Of a DNA stretch of 64,000 nucleotides, positions 37,179 to 45,727 are shown in pieces. The position numbers and the translations under genes are program-made. Source of the stretch: Pseudomonas brassicacearum (GTDB lineage: Bacteria; Pseudomonadota; Gammaproteobacteria; Pseudomonadales; Pseudomonadaceae). Every line of letters starts with the position of its first letter. The stretch's first letter is position 1. The DNA lies in NCBI RefSeq assembly GCF_009601685.2, contig NZ_CP045701.2, positions 3,844,001 through 3,908,000 on the forward strand, given 5' to 3'. The notes beneath the pieces are model-generated. The model did not search any database. It saw nothing but the letters and a program-made list of their open reading frames with translations, and was not told where the DNA came from.

Positions 37179-38621
37179 TCAATCTTGGGATTGCAGTTCA
37201 ACCAACCGCCCCGCCAGCGCCTTGGCCTGGCTCGCCACATCAGTCACGGCGGTGCTTTCCCACCACATTCCGCGCAATGGCGGGCCCATGGCGAACAGGC
37301 GGTCGGCGGGGTTGCCTTTGGCATCCAGTACCGCGCCATCGGCACGCGCGGCGATGCCCAAGGCCAGCGGCCCAGGCTGAATCAGTCCACGGGCCAACAG
37401 CTGTTGCGGCAACGGCCGGGCAACACGCCGCCAATCATATTCAATGCCGCTGGAGTTGATCAGCGCGGCACCCTGCACCACTTCCAGTTCAGCCTCGCCC
37501 CGTCGGCGCACGCTAATGGCCACTAATCCATCGGCAGACGCGGCCAGCCCCTTGAACGACGCCGCCTGGATCCGCAACCGCCCTTCTTCGTGCAGACGCG
37601 CCACCAATTCAGCACTTAACGGTGGCGAGCGATGGTGATGGCTCTCCCACCAGGGCCGCACATGCCGCACGAACTGCCGGCGCTGCACATCGCTGGCCTG
37701 GTTCCACAAGCGCCCGATGTGCGCGCGCACGGTGTCCAACGGGGCCTGCCAATCGATCCCTTCGGCGTGGGCCTGATGGCATTGCTCGCGCAGGGCCCGC
37801 ATTAGTTGGCGGGGCGAACGCAGACTGTGATCGTCGGCGAGAAAATCCACCCAGGCGGGTGGCTGGCGACGCACATGGGGTAGCAGGCCGTGGCGGGAAA
37901 ACACTTCAATCGGCCCGCGGTGCCCAGCTTGCTCCAGGGACACCACGGCATCGACCATGGTCAGCCCCGAGCCGATGATCATCACCGTTGACTGCGGATC
38001 CAGTTGCCGCATGGCCGCGACATCCCAAGGATCCAATGCCGCGGCATTCAAGCCGCTGGATTCGGTTTGCGGGGTGCGTGCCGCCGGGAACATACCGGTG
38101 GCCAGCACCGCGAAACGGCCGCGCAAGACCTGGCCGTCATCCAGCGTCAGCACTACAGCATCGTCGACAACCCGCAGGTCCACGGCCTCCCCGCGCACGT
38201 GCTCGGCGGTCGAACCGTTTCGTGCGCCCACCTCGCGGGCCTCGGCCAGGCGTTGCTGCACATAGAGGCCAAACATTCCCCGGGGCGGGAACAACTCGCT
38301 GATCGGCACCTGTTGCTGATCCGCCTCGGGCCAGCCGCCGGCCTCGATGAACGCGGTGAGCCATTGGGTCAGGTCATCGGCGTTGTCCGGGTCGACACTC
38401 ATGCGGGCCGCGTTGCCGTTCAAGGTGTGGCCCAGCTCCACGGCACTGTAGGCTTCGCCCCGACCCAGTTCGCTGCGCGGCTCGACAATCAGCACTTCGC
38501 GCCGGCCCGGCAAGCGCAGCAATTGCGCCGCCAGCATGGCGCCGCTCAGGCCGCCGCCGATGATCAGGATATCGGCCTCCCGGATAATGCCCTGCTCATA
38601 TCGCTCCAGCGCTGTACCCAT
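37179..38621 (-). CDS. FAD/NAD(P)-binding oxidoreductase
   Basis: 480 residues. The FAD-binding beta-alpha-beta motif is ILIIGGGLSGAMLAAQLL, and a second dinucleotide loop is VMIIGSGLTMVDAVV. It belongs to the large pseudomonad group with the NAD_binding_9 fold (LGHTLNGNAARMSVDPDN). The reaction is unknown. It lies 15 bases downstream of an XRE-cupin regulator in the same direction, so the two are probably co-transcribed. Confidence 0.87.
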   Translation of the reverse strand: MGTALERYEQGIIREADILIIGGGLSGAMLAAQLLRLPGRREVLIVEPRSELGRGEAYSAVELGHTLNGNAARMSVDPDNADDLTQWLTAFIEAGGWPEADQQQVPISELFPPRGMFGLYVQQRLAEAREVGARNGSTAEHVRGEAVDLRVVDDAVVLTLDDGQVLRGRFAVLATGMFPAARTPQTESSGLNAAALDPWDVAAMRQLDPQSTVMIIGSGLTMVDAVVSLEQAGHRGPIEVFSRHGLLPHVRRQPPAWVDFLADDHSLRSPRQLMRALREQCHQAHAEGIDWQAPLDTVRAHIGRLWNQASDVQRRQFVRHVRPWWESHHHRSPPLSAELVARLHEEGRLRIQAASFKGLAASADGLVAISVRRRGEAELEVVQGAALINSSGIEYDWRRVARPLPQQLLARGLIQPGPLALGIAARADGAVLDAKGNPADRLFAMGPPLRGMWWESTAVTDVASQAKALAGRLVELQSQD

Positions 38622-38636
38622 ACCGCTCTCCCGGAA

Positions 38637-39212
38637 TCAAATCACCACATTGCGTACGAATCTCGCCGCCACCGGGCCATCGTTGCGATAGGCATGGGGC
38701 TGGTTGCTGGCAAACATGAAAAACTCACCGGCGCCAATCCGGCGCTCCTCGCTGCCCAACAGCAGGGTCAGGCAGCCCTCGAATACGTAGAGTTGCTCGC
38801 TCCAACCGTCGGCATCGGGCTCCGAAGCGTAATACTCGCCGGGCTCCAGGCGCCATTCCCAGAGTTCCACTTCACGGCTGGCGGTAGCCTTGGCGAGCAA
38901 TACGGCTTTGCTGCCGGCAATGGTCCCGGCCCAGGCCAGTTCATTGATGCGGCTTGGGTCGCGGGCGTCGGGAGCCTGGATCAAGTCGCTGAAGGCCACG
39001 TCGAGGGCCTCGGCGACACGGTCCAGGGTGGTCAGGCTGACGTTCTTTTCCCCGGCTTCGATAGCCACCAGCATTCGCCGGCTGACCCCGGACAGTTCCG
39101 CCAGCGCGGTCTGGCTAAGCTGTGCGGCATGCCGCAGGCGACGGACGTTCTGGCTGACGTGTTGCAGGACGGACGCCCGCTGGCCGGTTTCTTTGTGCAC
39201 TATATTGCTCAC
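38637..39212 (-). CDS. XRE-family regulator with C-terminal cupin sensor
   Basis: 191 residues: a helix-turn-helix (LSQTALAELSGVSRRMLVAI), then a cupin domain (YVFEGCLTLLLGSEERRIGA, SNQPHAYRNDG). This architecture is common in repressors of amine or amino-acid metabolism that sense a small molecule through the cupin. The start appears to be GTG 39212; the GTG at 39200 is an alternative. It is divergent from an EamA exporter and heads a pair with the FAD enzyme, both likely targets. Confidence 0.88.
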   Translation of the reverse strand: MSNIVHKETGQRASVLQHVSQNVRRLRHAAQLSQTALAELSGVSRRMLVAIEAGEKNVSLTTLDRVAEALDVAFSDLIQAPDARDPSRINELAWAGTIAGSKAVLLAKATASREVELWEWRLEPGEYYASEPDADGWSEQLYVFEGCLTLLLGSEERRIGAGEFFMFASNQPHAYRNDGPVAARFVRNVVI

Positions 39213-39284
39213 ATGCTAGGGCTGCGCATTATACTGCCCAACTTCGGGCGCATTGTGCGTCCGCCTCAAGTGGCGCGCAAGGTC

Positions 39285-40217
39285 ATGACATCGGTGAACT
39301 CCCCTCAAGCTTCCTCCCGTTTCTCCCGGTTCAGCAAGGCCGAATGCGTGCTGGTGCTGATCACCATGATCTGGGGCGGGACCTTCTTGTTGGTGCAGCA
39401 CGCCATGACCGTCAGCGGACCGATGTTCTTTGTCGGCTTGCGCTTTGCCGCCGCCGCGGGGTTTGTCGCGCTGTTCTCCTGGCGGCATCTCCGGGAGCTG
39501 ACCTTGTTCGAACTCAAGGCCGGGTCCTTTATCGGTGTAGCAATCATGCTCGGCTATGGCTTGCAGACCGTCGGCCTGCAAACCATCCCCAGCAGCCAGT
39601 CAGCGTTCATCACCGCGCTCTACGTGCCGTTCGTGCCCTTGCTGCAATGGTTGGTGCTGGGCCGTCGACCGGGCTTGATGCCCAGCCTCGGCATCATGCT
39701 GGCGTTCACCGGGCTGATGCTGGTGTCGGGCCCGGCCGGGGCTTCGCTGAACTTCAGCCCCGGTGAGATCGCCACGCTGATCAGCGCCATCGCCATCGCC
39801 GCCGAGATCATCCTGATCAGCGCCTATGCCGGCCAGGTCGATGTGCGCCGGGTGACCGTGGTGCAACTGGCAAGCACCGCAGTGTTGGCCTTCCTGATGG
39901 TGGTGCCGACGCAGGAAAAAATTCCGGATTTTTCCTGGCTGCTGCTGGTCAGCGCCGTGGGCCTGGGCGCCGCCAGCGCAGCGATCCAGGTGGCGATGAA
40001 CTGGGCCCAGAAAAGCGTCTCGCCCACCCGCGCCACGCTGATCTATGCCGGTGAACCGGTGTGGGCCGGCATCGCCGGGCGCCTGGCGGGCGAGCGGCTG
40101 CCAGCGATTGCCTTGTTCGGCGCAGCACTGATCGTGGCGGCGGTGATTGTCAGTGAGCTGAAGACCCGGAGCAAAGGTGTTGTCGAGGTGGATGAGGCGC
40201 TTGAGCGCGAGCAGTGA
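39285..40217 (+). CDS. EamA/DMT-superfamily transporter
   Basis: 310 residues with about ten transmembrane helices in two EamA repeats. The first repeat has MIWGGTFLLVQHAMTVSGPM and the second LIYAGEPVWAGIAGRLAGER. Such drug/metabolite transporters usually export amino acids or metabolites. ATG 39285 is used; the frame is open far upstream only because it runs antisense to other genes. Divergent from the XRE-cupin regulator. Confidence 0.88.
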   Translation: MTSVNSPQASSRFSRFSKAECVLVLITMIWGGTFLLVQHAMTVSGPMFFVGLRFAAAAGFVALFSWRHLRELTLFELKAGSFIGVAIMLGYGLQTVGLQTIPSSQSAFITALYVPFVPLLQWLVLGRRPGLMPSLGIMLAFTGLMLVSGPAGASLNFSPGEIATLISAIAIAAEIILISAYAGQVDVRRVTVVQLASTAVLAFLMVVPTQEKIPDFSWLLLVSAVGLGAASAAIQVAMNWAQKSVSPTRATLIYAGEPVWAGIAGRLAGERLPAIALFGAALIVAAVIVSELKTRSKGVVEVDEALEREQ

Positions 40218-40239
40218 GGCCGGTAGAAGCTTATGAGCT

Positions 40240-40344
40240 GTGTAGGAGCTGACGAGTGCAACGAGGCTGCGATCCTTTCCCAGACACTTGAATCCCAAGC
40301 GAAAGATCAAGATCAAAAGATCGCAGCCTTCGGCAGCTCCTACA
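40240..40344 (+). repeat. GTAGGAGCTG/GCGATCTTT family repeat, copy 3
   Basis: TGTAGGAGCTGACGAGTGCA ... GCTGCGATCCTTTCC ... GCGAAAGATCAAGATC ... GCAGCCTTCGGCAGCTCCTA. It is followed by GCGGGAGCAAGCTCCCTCGC, an outer segment also seen at copies 4-6. It fills the gap between convergent genes. Confidence 0.87.
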
Positions 40345-40429
40345 CGAGCCCAGCGGGAGCAAGCTCCCTCGCCACGGGTTATAGGTATGGCGTGTTATCT
40401 CCTGACTGGCATTACCCAAGTGTCTTCAA

Positions 40430-41929
40430 TCACGCGCTTCGACGGTCGTTGAACACAACATAGACCGGCTCCAATCCCGATTCCTGGGGAAACACCACGA
40501 CATAATCATCGAATCGAACCTCTTCGATGGATTCAAAAGTTTCCAATGTCGGTACCGGCGAAGCGTGAATGAAACCGGCAGAATCGAGTCGATTTTGCTC
40601 GGACGCAATAGGCGCCTCCAAGCTATCCGCACGACTCCATTCAATCACTCGGGCCTGCGGGCCGTCCGTGGTCAAGCGAAAAACCCGTCCAACTTCATCC
40701 CAAACTGCCAACCTCACACGCACCTTGGACGGCAACACACCCGTGGCAGGCGTGATGTAGATCTGAAACAGTTCACGTATTTCTTTCAGGCCCCTGAAAC
40801 GGCTGCCAGGTTTTGTCGCGACCGTTGCAGTGCTCATTCGCAACGGCAACGCCACCTCGCCCTGCCGCGCGGCGAGGGCCTGCCAGTCCTGTTCGACTGC
40901 AGAGATCTCGGCCAGCGCCACACACAGGCCAAAACGCGCCTCTTTGGTTCGACTGACAAGATCAAAACCCAGGACCTCGGCATATTGCCCGGCGTGCCCC
41001 TGCTCTGGATGCGTCATCAACCAATTGAACTCGGCGACGGCTGAGCGAATGGATTTTTGCAAATCCACCCGTTGACTAACCCTTAGTGGCGGCGCATCGC
41101 TCAGCAACAGGTTTGGGTGCCTCGTACCGTTTGCAGCGGACATGCGAAACAATACTGGGCTGCTGTCCTCTCCACGCAACCGCATCAATTGCTGCGAGGA
41201 ACGTTCCAGTACGGCTTCAGCGGCGGCGTGAAGAACGGCATGCCGCTGGGCGATCGAGGTCAGTCGCGCAAGATAACGACCATGATTGGCAGTGGCCTGT
41301 CGTGAATTCGCTTGCCAGAGCGCCTGGTCGGCTTTGTTATAGGTGAGATCACGCTGGGCGCCGTTCAGGGCAAACTCGACACGCATTTTACGCCGCTCGA
41401 ACGCGCCAACGGCCATGACCACTTCGTGCTGCGCTTGCTCCAATTGCCGCATGCTCTGCTTGAGTGCATCCAGCGTCTGCTCAGCATCTTGTTGGGTTTG
41501 TCGTTGCCGGGTAGCAAGCTCCAGCTGGGTAAAGGCCTTTTCAACCGTCTGGTCTGCGGCGGTGATGTCCGAGGCCATCTGCTGTGCATTGGCAAACTCG
41601 CGCTGGGCTCTTGCCGTCGCGTGTTGCGCCATGTTCAAGCGAGGCGCGGGCTTGGCCGGGGCAGGCAGTACCCCACCCTTGAAGGGGATAACGTTCTTTT
41701 TGAAGTGCCACTGTTTTACAAAGTAGACGACCGCATTCGGCGAATTCATATTCACGGTGTCGTCCGGGTAAAACAGCAGGTCCGCGCCTTTGGGGTGCCC
41801 GACGATTCGATCGAAGTGGTTGATCAGTCGGTCATGCTCTTCTTTGCCCATGTCGACATTCCAGATTTTCCCTACGAACGCCTGAAACTCGGCCTCGGTG
41901 TAATCCTGGAGTTTGGGTTTAAGTTCCAT
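40430..41929 (-). CDS. Im9-type DNase immunity domain fused to a pyocin-S-like domain
   Basis: 499 residues. Residues 1-86 match colicin E9/pyocin DNase immunity proteins: MELKPKLQDYTEAEF, GHPKGADLLFYPDD (the helix III toxin-contact region DLIYYP in Im9) and VKQWHFKKN. Residues about 95-250 are an Ala/Gln-rich coiled coil. Residues about 360-499 resemble the bacteriocin pyocin-S domain, ending FDDYVVVFPQESGLEPVYVV. No nuclease or pore domain follows. The start ATG 41929 has AAGGA upstream. It is the last gene of the bacteriocin locus. It may protect against DNase pyocins or be a recombination product; a role in import or binding is unknown. Confidence 0.8.
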   Translation of the reverse strand: MELKPKLQDYTEAEFQAFVGKIWNVDMGKEEHDRLINHFDRIVGHPKGADLLFYPDDTVNMNSPNAVVYFVKQWHFKKNVIPFKGGVLPAPAKPAPRLNMAQHATARAQREFANAQQMASDITAADQTVEKAFTQLELATRQRQTQQDAEQTLDALKQSMRQLEQAQHEVVMAVGAFERRKMRVEFALNGAQRDLTYNKADQALWQANSRQATANHGRYLARLTSIAQRHAVLHAAAEAVLERSSQQLMRLRGEDSSPVLFRMSAANGTRHPNLLLSDAPPLRVSQRVDLQKSIRSAVAEFNWLMTHPEQGHAGQYAEVLGFDLVSRTKEARFGLCVALAEISAVEQDWQALAARQGEVALPLRMSTATVATKPGSRFRGLKEIRELFQIYITPATGVLPSKVRVRLAVWDEVGRVFRLTTDGPQARVIEWSRADSLEAPIASEQNRLDSAGFIHASPVPTLETFESIEEVRFDDYVVVFPQESGLEPVYVVFNDRRSA

Positions 41930-41965
41930 CTATGGTTTTCCTTGTTTAAACATGCTGCTCGGTAA

Positions 41966-41995
41966 CGCACCTGCTCGATTGTTCGAGCAGATGCG
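41966..41995 (-). promoter_or_regulatory. 13-bp hairpin upstream of the immunity-fusion gene
   Basis: CGCACCTGCTCGA (41966-41978) and TCGAGCAGATGCG (41983-41995) pair along 13 bases with one mismatch or wobble, around a 4-base loop. No T-run follows on the minus strand, so a terminator is uncertain. It lies about 40 bases before the 41929 start codon. Confidence 0.45.
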
Positions 41996-42010
41996 TACAC
42001 GGGGCTTGGT

Positions 42011-42124
42011 CTATTCTGGTTTGAAGCCGGGTTTGTAAAAACTCAAATTCGGTATAGCCTTCATATTTTTTTGAAGATCATTTAGCAGCCATTCTCGATA
42101 AAAGTGATTCGGCACGCTCATCAT
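42011..42124 (-). CDS. Very small ORF in the bacteriocin locus (37 codons)
   Basis: The frame runs from ATG 42124 to TAG 42011, encoding a peptide starting MMSVPNHFYREWLLNDLQKN and ending YKPGFKPE. It begins just after the disrupted immunity gene. No clear Shine-Dalgarno sequence is seen. By position it could be a remnant of another toxin tip or a tiny gene. Base composition is A+T-rich like its neighbours. Function unknown. Confidence 0.3.
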   Translation of the reverse strand: MMSVPNHFYREWLLNDLQKNMKAIPNLSFYKPGFKPE

Positions 42125-42129
42125 CTTGA

Positions 42130-42606
42130 TCAACGGTGTCCTTTATCTATCAAAGTGAAGACCAAGGTCTTTACTCTCATATCCTGGGTATATTGAAAAA
42201 CAACCTTTTTACCGGGATACAGTTCTGGGTCCAACGGGTACGAATCCCACCCCCCAGTCATCCCTATCGGCACTGGCATTTTTATTGGGCCTTTCGATGC
42301 CATCGGTTCCCCGAAAACCCTATGAATATCAGACTGCGTCATTTCCGACATATAGAGAGCAGGAAGTTCGCCTTTATACTCTTTCGTTGAGGGTGTGGTT
42401 CGTATAAGCGAAACGAAAAGCGTCTCGAATCGCCCCGTCTCCCGCCAGACCCCCAACTCTATTCCGGGCTCTGGCTCAAACTCAAGTCGATTTCGTCCTT
42501 CATACATTTCGGTCAATGGCTGATCGGGCAGTATGCCCTCGCTTACCAATACCTAATATTGACTCCCAATACGTTCAATGAGCACTTCAAGCTCAAAAGA
42601 TTTCAT
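42130..42606 (-). pseudogene. Second bacteriocin immunity gene, interrupted by an in-frame amber codon
   Basis: From ATG 42606 the frame reads MKSFELEVLIERIGSQY, then TAG (42555-42553) at codon 18, and then continues open to 42130 with clear similarity to the intact immunity protein next door (LPDQPLTEMYEGRNRLEF, KGPIKMPVPIGMTGGWDSY, VFTLIDKGH). The whole unit is 477 bases, exactly the length of the intact paralogue. The stop replaces the codon for Glu18. A downstream TTG (42549) could allow a 139-residue product lacking the first helix. The start overlaps the TGA of a toxin-tip remnant. Confidence 0.8.
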
Positions 42607-42653
42607 CAATACCAACCTTGTTTTTTATGCAAATCCTGCATCGACAGCTCTCC
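42606..42653 (-). pseudogene. Remnant of a second pyocin toxin C-terminus
   Basis: Directly before the disrupted immunity gene the minus strand encodes GELSMQDLHKKQGWY followed by TGA. The intact pyocin ends AAQESLHDLHKEQGWY. The last nine residues differ at one position, and the stop overlaps the immunity start in the same way (TGATG here, TAATG there). This shows that a toxin-tip plus immunity module was once duplicated or exchanged and then mostly deleted. Confidence 0.75.
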
Positions 42654-42677
42654 CTTATCCATACAAGCTAAGTAACC

Positions 42678-43154
42678 TCAAGAGTGACCTGTATCTAGCA
42701 AGGTAAAAACCAAGGTATTTACTCTCATATCAACGCCATATTGAAATACAACCTTTTTACCAAGATACCGCTCTGGATCCAATTGGTAGGACTCCCACCC
42801 TCCTGTCTGCCCGATCGGTAGCGGCATTTTAATGGGACCTTTTGATATCATCGGCTCGCCAAAAATCGCGTGCACATCAGTTTTTGTCATCTCCCGAACA
42901 TAGGGGGCGGGAAGCTCGCCCTGATATGCAGATGTTGAAGGTGTGGTTTTTCTGAGCGTAATGAAAAGGGTTTCAAATTTTTTCGTCACTCGCCAGAAGT
43001 CCATATTGATACCAAGCTCTGGCTTAAACCCCAACCGATCCCGACCTTCATACATTTCACTCAACGGCCAATCCGGCAGGAGCCCACGACTTATCAAGGT
43101 CTCATGACTACTTCCAATACTTCTAATAAGCTCTTCAAGCTCAACTCTTTTCAT
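42678..43154 (-). CDS. Immunity protein for the adjacent pyocin
   Basis: 158 residues, starting MKRVELEELIRSIGSSHETL. Key segments are LPDWPLSEMYEGRDRLGF, GPIKMPLPIGQTGGWESYQL and VFTLLDTGH. It resembles proteins filed as DUF6392/pyocin immunity in pseudomonads (from memory, not searched). The ATG overlaps the pyocin stop by one base (TAATG), the tight coupling expected of a toxin-immunity pair. Lower G+C than the mrp or T6SS genes. Presumed to bind and block the pyocin C-terminal domain in the cytosol. Confidence 0.8.
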   Translation of the reverse strand: MKRVELEELIRSIGSSHETLISRGLLPDWPLSEMYEGRDRLGFKPELGINMDFWRVTKKFETLFITLRKTTPSTSAYQGELPAPYVREMTKTDVHAIFGEPMISKGPIKMPLPIGQTGGWESYQLDPERYLGKKVVFQYGVDMRVNTLVFTLLDTGHS

Positions 43155-45727
43155 TAGTACCATCCTTGTTCTTTGTGAAGGTCATGTAGTGATTCTTGAG
43201 CTGCATTTAGCTCAGCCTCCGAAAACCCTGACTCGACAAGACCCGGTTTGAGCGCTGCGAAATTGTTGCTCACCGCGGCTTCCAGATTTGTAGCGTCTTT
43301 TATGCGCCTATCGAGATTATTGCGCCCACCGTAGGTCTCACTAAATTTTTGATGAACACCAGAAGGAATTGCGATGCTTGGAGCCCTTCGGATGAGATCC
43401 GAAATCGTGTCGTAGTCCCAAGTTTCAAAATTCATACGAATATAGGTCTCCAGCGCTTTCCTCGACGGAATATGGTCAATATCCAACCCATCCCCTCTAC
43501 TTCGACCACTGAGTTCGTTATACGGCCCCACCTCCAAGGGTTCCACCGGCGGACCGACAAACACCAACCCCGGCGAAGGCAGTTCCATGTCCGTCGGATA
43601 CCCCGGAATATTGGCACCGACTTGCCCCGGGTCAACAGCCGGAAACGTCTCGTTTTCCGGTAGGACCGGGATGACGGGTTTGCCGGGATACACCGACGAG
43701 AGTGGCGGTGTAATCGGTGAGGTGGTGGGCCCAAGCTGTTCGATGCCCGGGGGGACCAAGGGCGTTCGGGTGCCGTTGCCGATTGGAGGCGCTGGCCAGG
43801 GGATGACCGCCGGTACGATGCCCGGCCTGCCAAGCAGGCTGTTTGGGGTGGTGATGCTGATGCGGTCGAAATTGAAAGGGTTTTCACCCAGCTCGGCGCG
43901 GTTTAGATAACGCAGTTCAAATTCACGGCGCTCACCGACCCACGTGCTTTTCGGCGCGTAGGGCGCAAAACCTCGTTCGATGCGTTTTTGGTTGAGTTCG
44001 TCTGTGTTGTCCCACAGCGTCGGATGCTCGGCGAGGGTGCGCCACAGTGCCTGGTCCAAGGCGCTGAATGACTTTATCGTCTGCGCCCGCATCTGATGGC
44101 CGACTTGCTCGGGAATGGCCGCGCCCTGGGGCTGGCTGGCCTTGCTCCACCAATCATTCGCAGCCGGCTTGCCGGCACCCGTGACAATGCCCGAGCCCAG
44201 GGGTGGCAAATCGAATGAGAAATAGGTCGGCGGCAGCCCGGGCACGCAGACGATGCAGTCTTGAATGCGCAGGTCCACGCCCGCCGGCAGGGTCTCGACT
44301 TGTGGCGCCATGAGCATCAGCGCTGGCGGGCTTGTCGGGGAAGTGCGTGGGACCGCGTATGTGGCGAACTGTAGTTGCCGGGTTACAACACCGGGAACTT
44401 CGGCGTTATAGAGGCCGGTCAGAGGGTCCAGGACTGCATTGATGACCGGAACCTGAGCGCTGATTGCCCCTCCGGTATTGGCGACGTGGATCGTGGTGCC
44501 TTCGGACACGGTTTCAGGTTTGAGCCGGTGAGGCATTTCCACCGAGCCACCTGCATCGGCAACTGAGCTCAGCCTCTGCTCGTCCGCCAGACCCAGTGTT
44601 TGGACCGGTACGCCAACGCCTTGAAACAGTCGCCGACGTTGCTCGACAGTGAGTTCTCCGTTGCCCAGAGGGGTGGTGTGTGTCGCCAGCGCGATAAATA
44701 AACCTGGCCCCTTCAAGGCAATGCTCTTTAACTCACCGAGCATCTCCACGGCCGACTGGACAGCTTTGTCCAATACCGCCGTGTCTTGCCGGGGCACAAA
44801 CACGGTCCCCTGGCTCAACACCATCCCGCCCGCTGTCAACGAAGAGGCGGGCACACTCACGGTATGGACTTGCCTGAACCGCTCCAGCCGGACGCTTTCA
44901 TCCATCTGCTGTTTGAAGCGAATGCGCGCCGCCCGTTGTTCGGCGTATTGACGCTGGCGCTCCCAGACAGCTTCCCGTTCACGCCAAGCCACCGCCTGTT
45001 CGGCATGATGCCGTGCCAGCGCGTTGGATTTTTCGCTCAGGGCCTTGATCTGCGCGGACAGCAGTCGCGCCTCCTGGGCTGCGGTGTAACTCTGCTCCCA
45101 GAGTCGATGACCCTCATCGAGTGAGGCGCCAAATTGATCCAGTCGCGTGCGGTAGTCGTTCGCCGAACGGGTGAGCGGATCCTGTCCGTCAAAGACGCGA
45201 GCCGCGAGATTCCTGGCGTTGAGCTCCTTGGTCTTGCGGGCGATCAGCCCGTCGATTTCGTTTTTTTCCTTGGTGATGGTGTAAAGCTGCCAACGCTCGG
45301 TCGAGTTCGAGGTGGGCGGCCGTTTTGCTGCCGAAATTTCCTTTTGAAGCGATGCGTCGAGCTGTTGCTTTTTACTCGCGAAGTTTCGATCCACCTCGGC
45401 CCGGGTGGTGGTGTAGCGCTGCACCATCGTCGCCAGCGCTTGTTGGCGTGCCTGCTCCTTGGCTTTTGCGGCAGCGGCGGCCTTGGCTTTTTCGGCGTCG
45501 GCCTTCGCTTTTGCAGCGGCTTTCGCTTCCTCGGCCTGGCGCTTGAGCGTCGCTTGCCGCCGCTTTTCCATGCCCTTGGCTGAACGCTTGGGGCCTCCTG
45601 TCGCTCCGACGCGGTTTCCTCCGAAGCCGCCGCCATACCCGCCACCGGAACCGCCACCCGATGAGGGTCGCCCCGGTCTGATAACTACCGTTCCATTTGA
45701 TCCATCGCTAAATGTTCGCTTTGCCAT
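43154..45727 (-). CDS. S-type pyocin (colicin-like bacteriocin) with dead DNase domain and new C-terminal toxin domain
   Basis: 857 residues. 1-45 is a Gly-rich disordered leader. About 46-290 is a Lys/Ala-rich coiled coil. About 290-480 is the pyocin-S domain (LDPLTGLYNAEVPGV). About 517-630 aligns with colicin E9 DNase (GAAIPEQVGHQMRAQT, VGERREFEL), but every HNH residue is replaced: FELHH is FELRY, the Asn is Arg622, and both later His are lost. A Pro-rich linker (638-735) leads to a C-terminal domain with GDGLDIDHIPSRKALE and IPSGVHQKFSETYGGRNN, a likely His-dependent nuclease. There is no signal peptide; release would need lysis. Start ATG 45727 with AAGGAGA. Confidence 0.88.
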   Translation of the reverse strand: MAKRTFSDGSNGTVVIRPGRPSSGGGSGGGYGGGFGGNRVGATGGPKRSAKGMEKRRQATLKRQAEEAKAAAKAKADAEKAKAAAAAKAKEQARQQALATMVQRYTTTRAEVDRNFASKKQQLDASLQKEISAAKRPPTSNSTERWQLYTITKEKNEIDGLIARKTKELNARNLAARVFDGQDPLTRSANDYRTRLDQFGASLDEGHRLWEQSYTAAQEARLLSAQIKALSEKSNALARHHAEQAVAWREREAVWERQRQYAEQRAARIRFKQQMDESVRLERFRQVHTVSVPASSLTAGGMVLSQGTVFVPRQDTAVLDKAVQSAVEMLGELKSIALKGPGLFIALATHTTPLGNGELTVEQRRRLFQGVGVPVQTLGLADEQRLSSVADAGGSVEMPHRLKPETVSEGTTIHVANTGGAISAQVPVINAVLDPLTGLYNAEVPGVVTRQLQFATYAVPRTSPTSPPALMLMAPQVETLPAGVDLRIQDCIVCVPGLPPTYFSFDLPPLGSGIVTGAGKPAANDWWSKASQPQGAAIPEQVGHQMRAQTIKSFSALDQALWRTLAEHPTLWDNTDELNQKRIERGFAPYAPKSTWVGERREFELRYLNRAELGENPFNFDRISITTPNSLLGRPGIVPAVIPWPAPPIGNGTRTPLVPPGIEQLGPTTSPITPPLSSVYPGKPVIPVLPENETFPAVDPGQVGANIPGYPTDMELPSPGLVFVGPPVEPLEVGPYNELSGRSRGDGLDIDHIPSRKALETYIRMNFETWDYDTISDLIRRAPSIAIPSGVHQKFSETYGGRNNLDRRIKDATNLEAAVSNNFAALKPGLVESGFSEAELNAAQESLHDLHKEQGWY

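Noticed and set aside
38004-39284. Extension of the EamA transporter frame back to 38004
   Set aside because: That part runs antisense to the FAD enzyme and XRE-cupin genes; the transporter domain begins after 39285.
43154-45727. Pyocin locus as part of a prophage or R-type tailocin
   Set aside because: No phage structural, lysis, integrase or PrtN/PrtR-like genes flank it; neighbours are the mrp operon and an EamA exporter.
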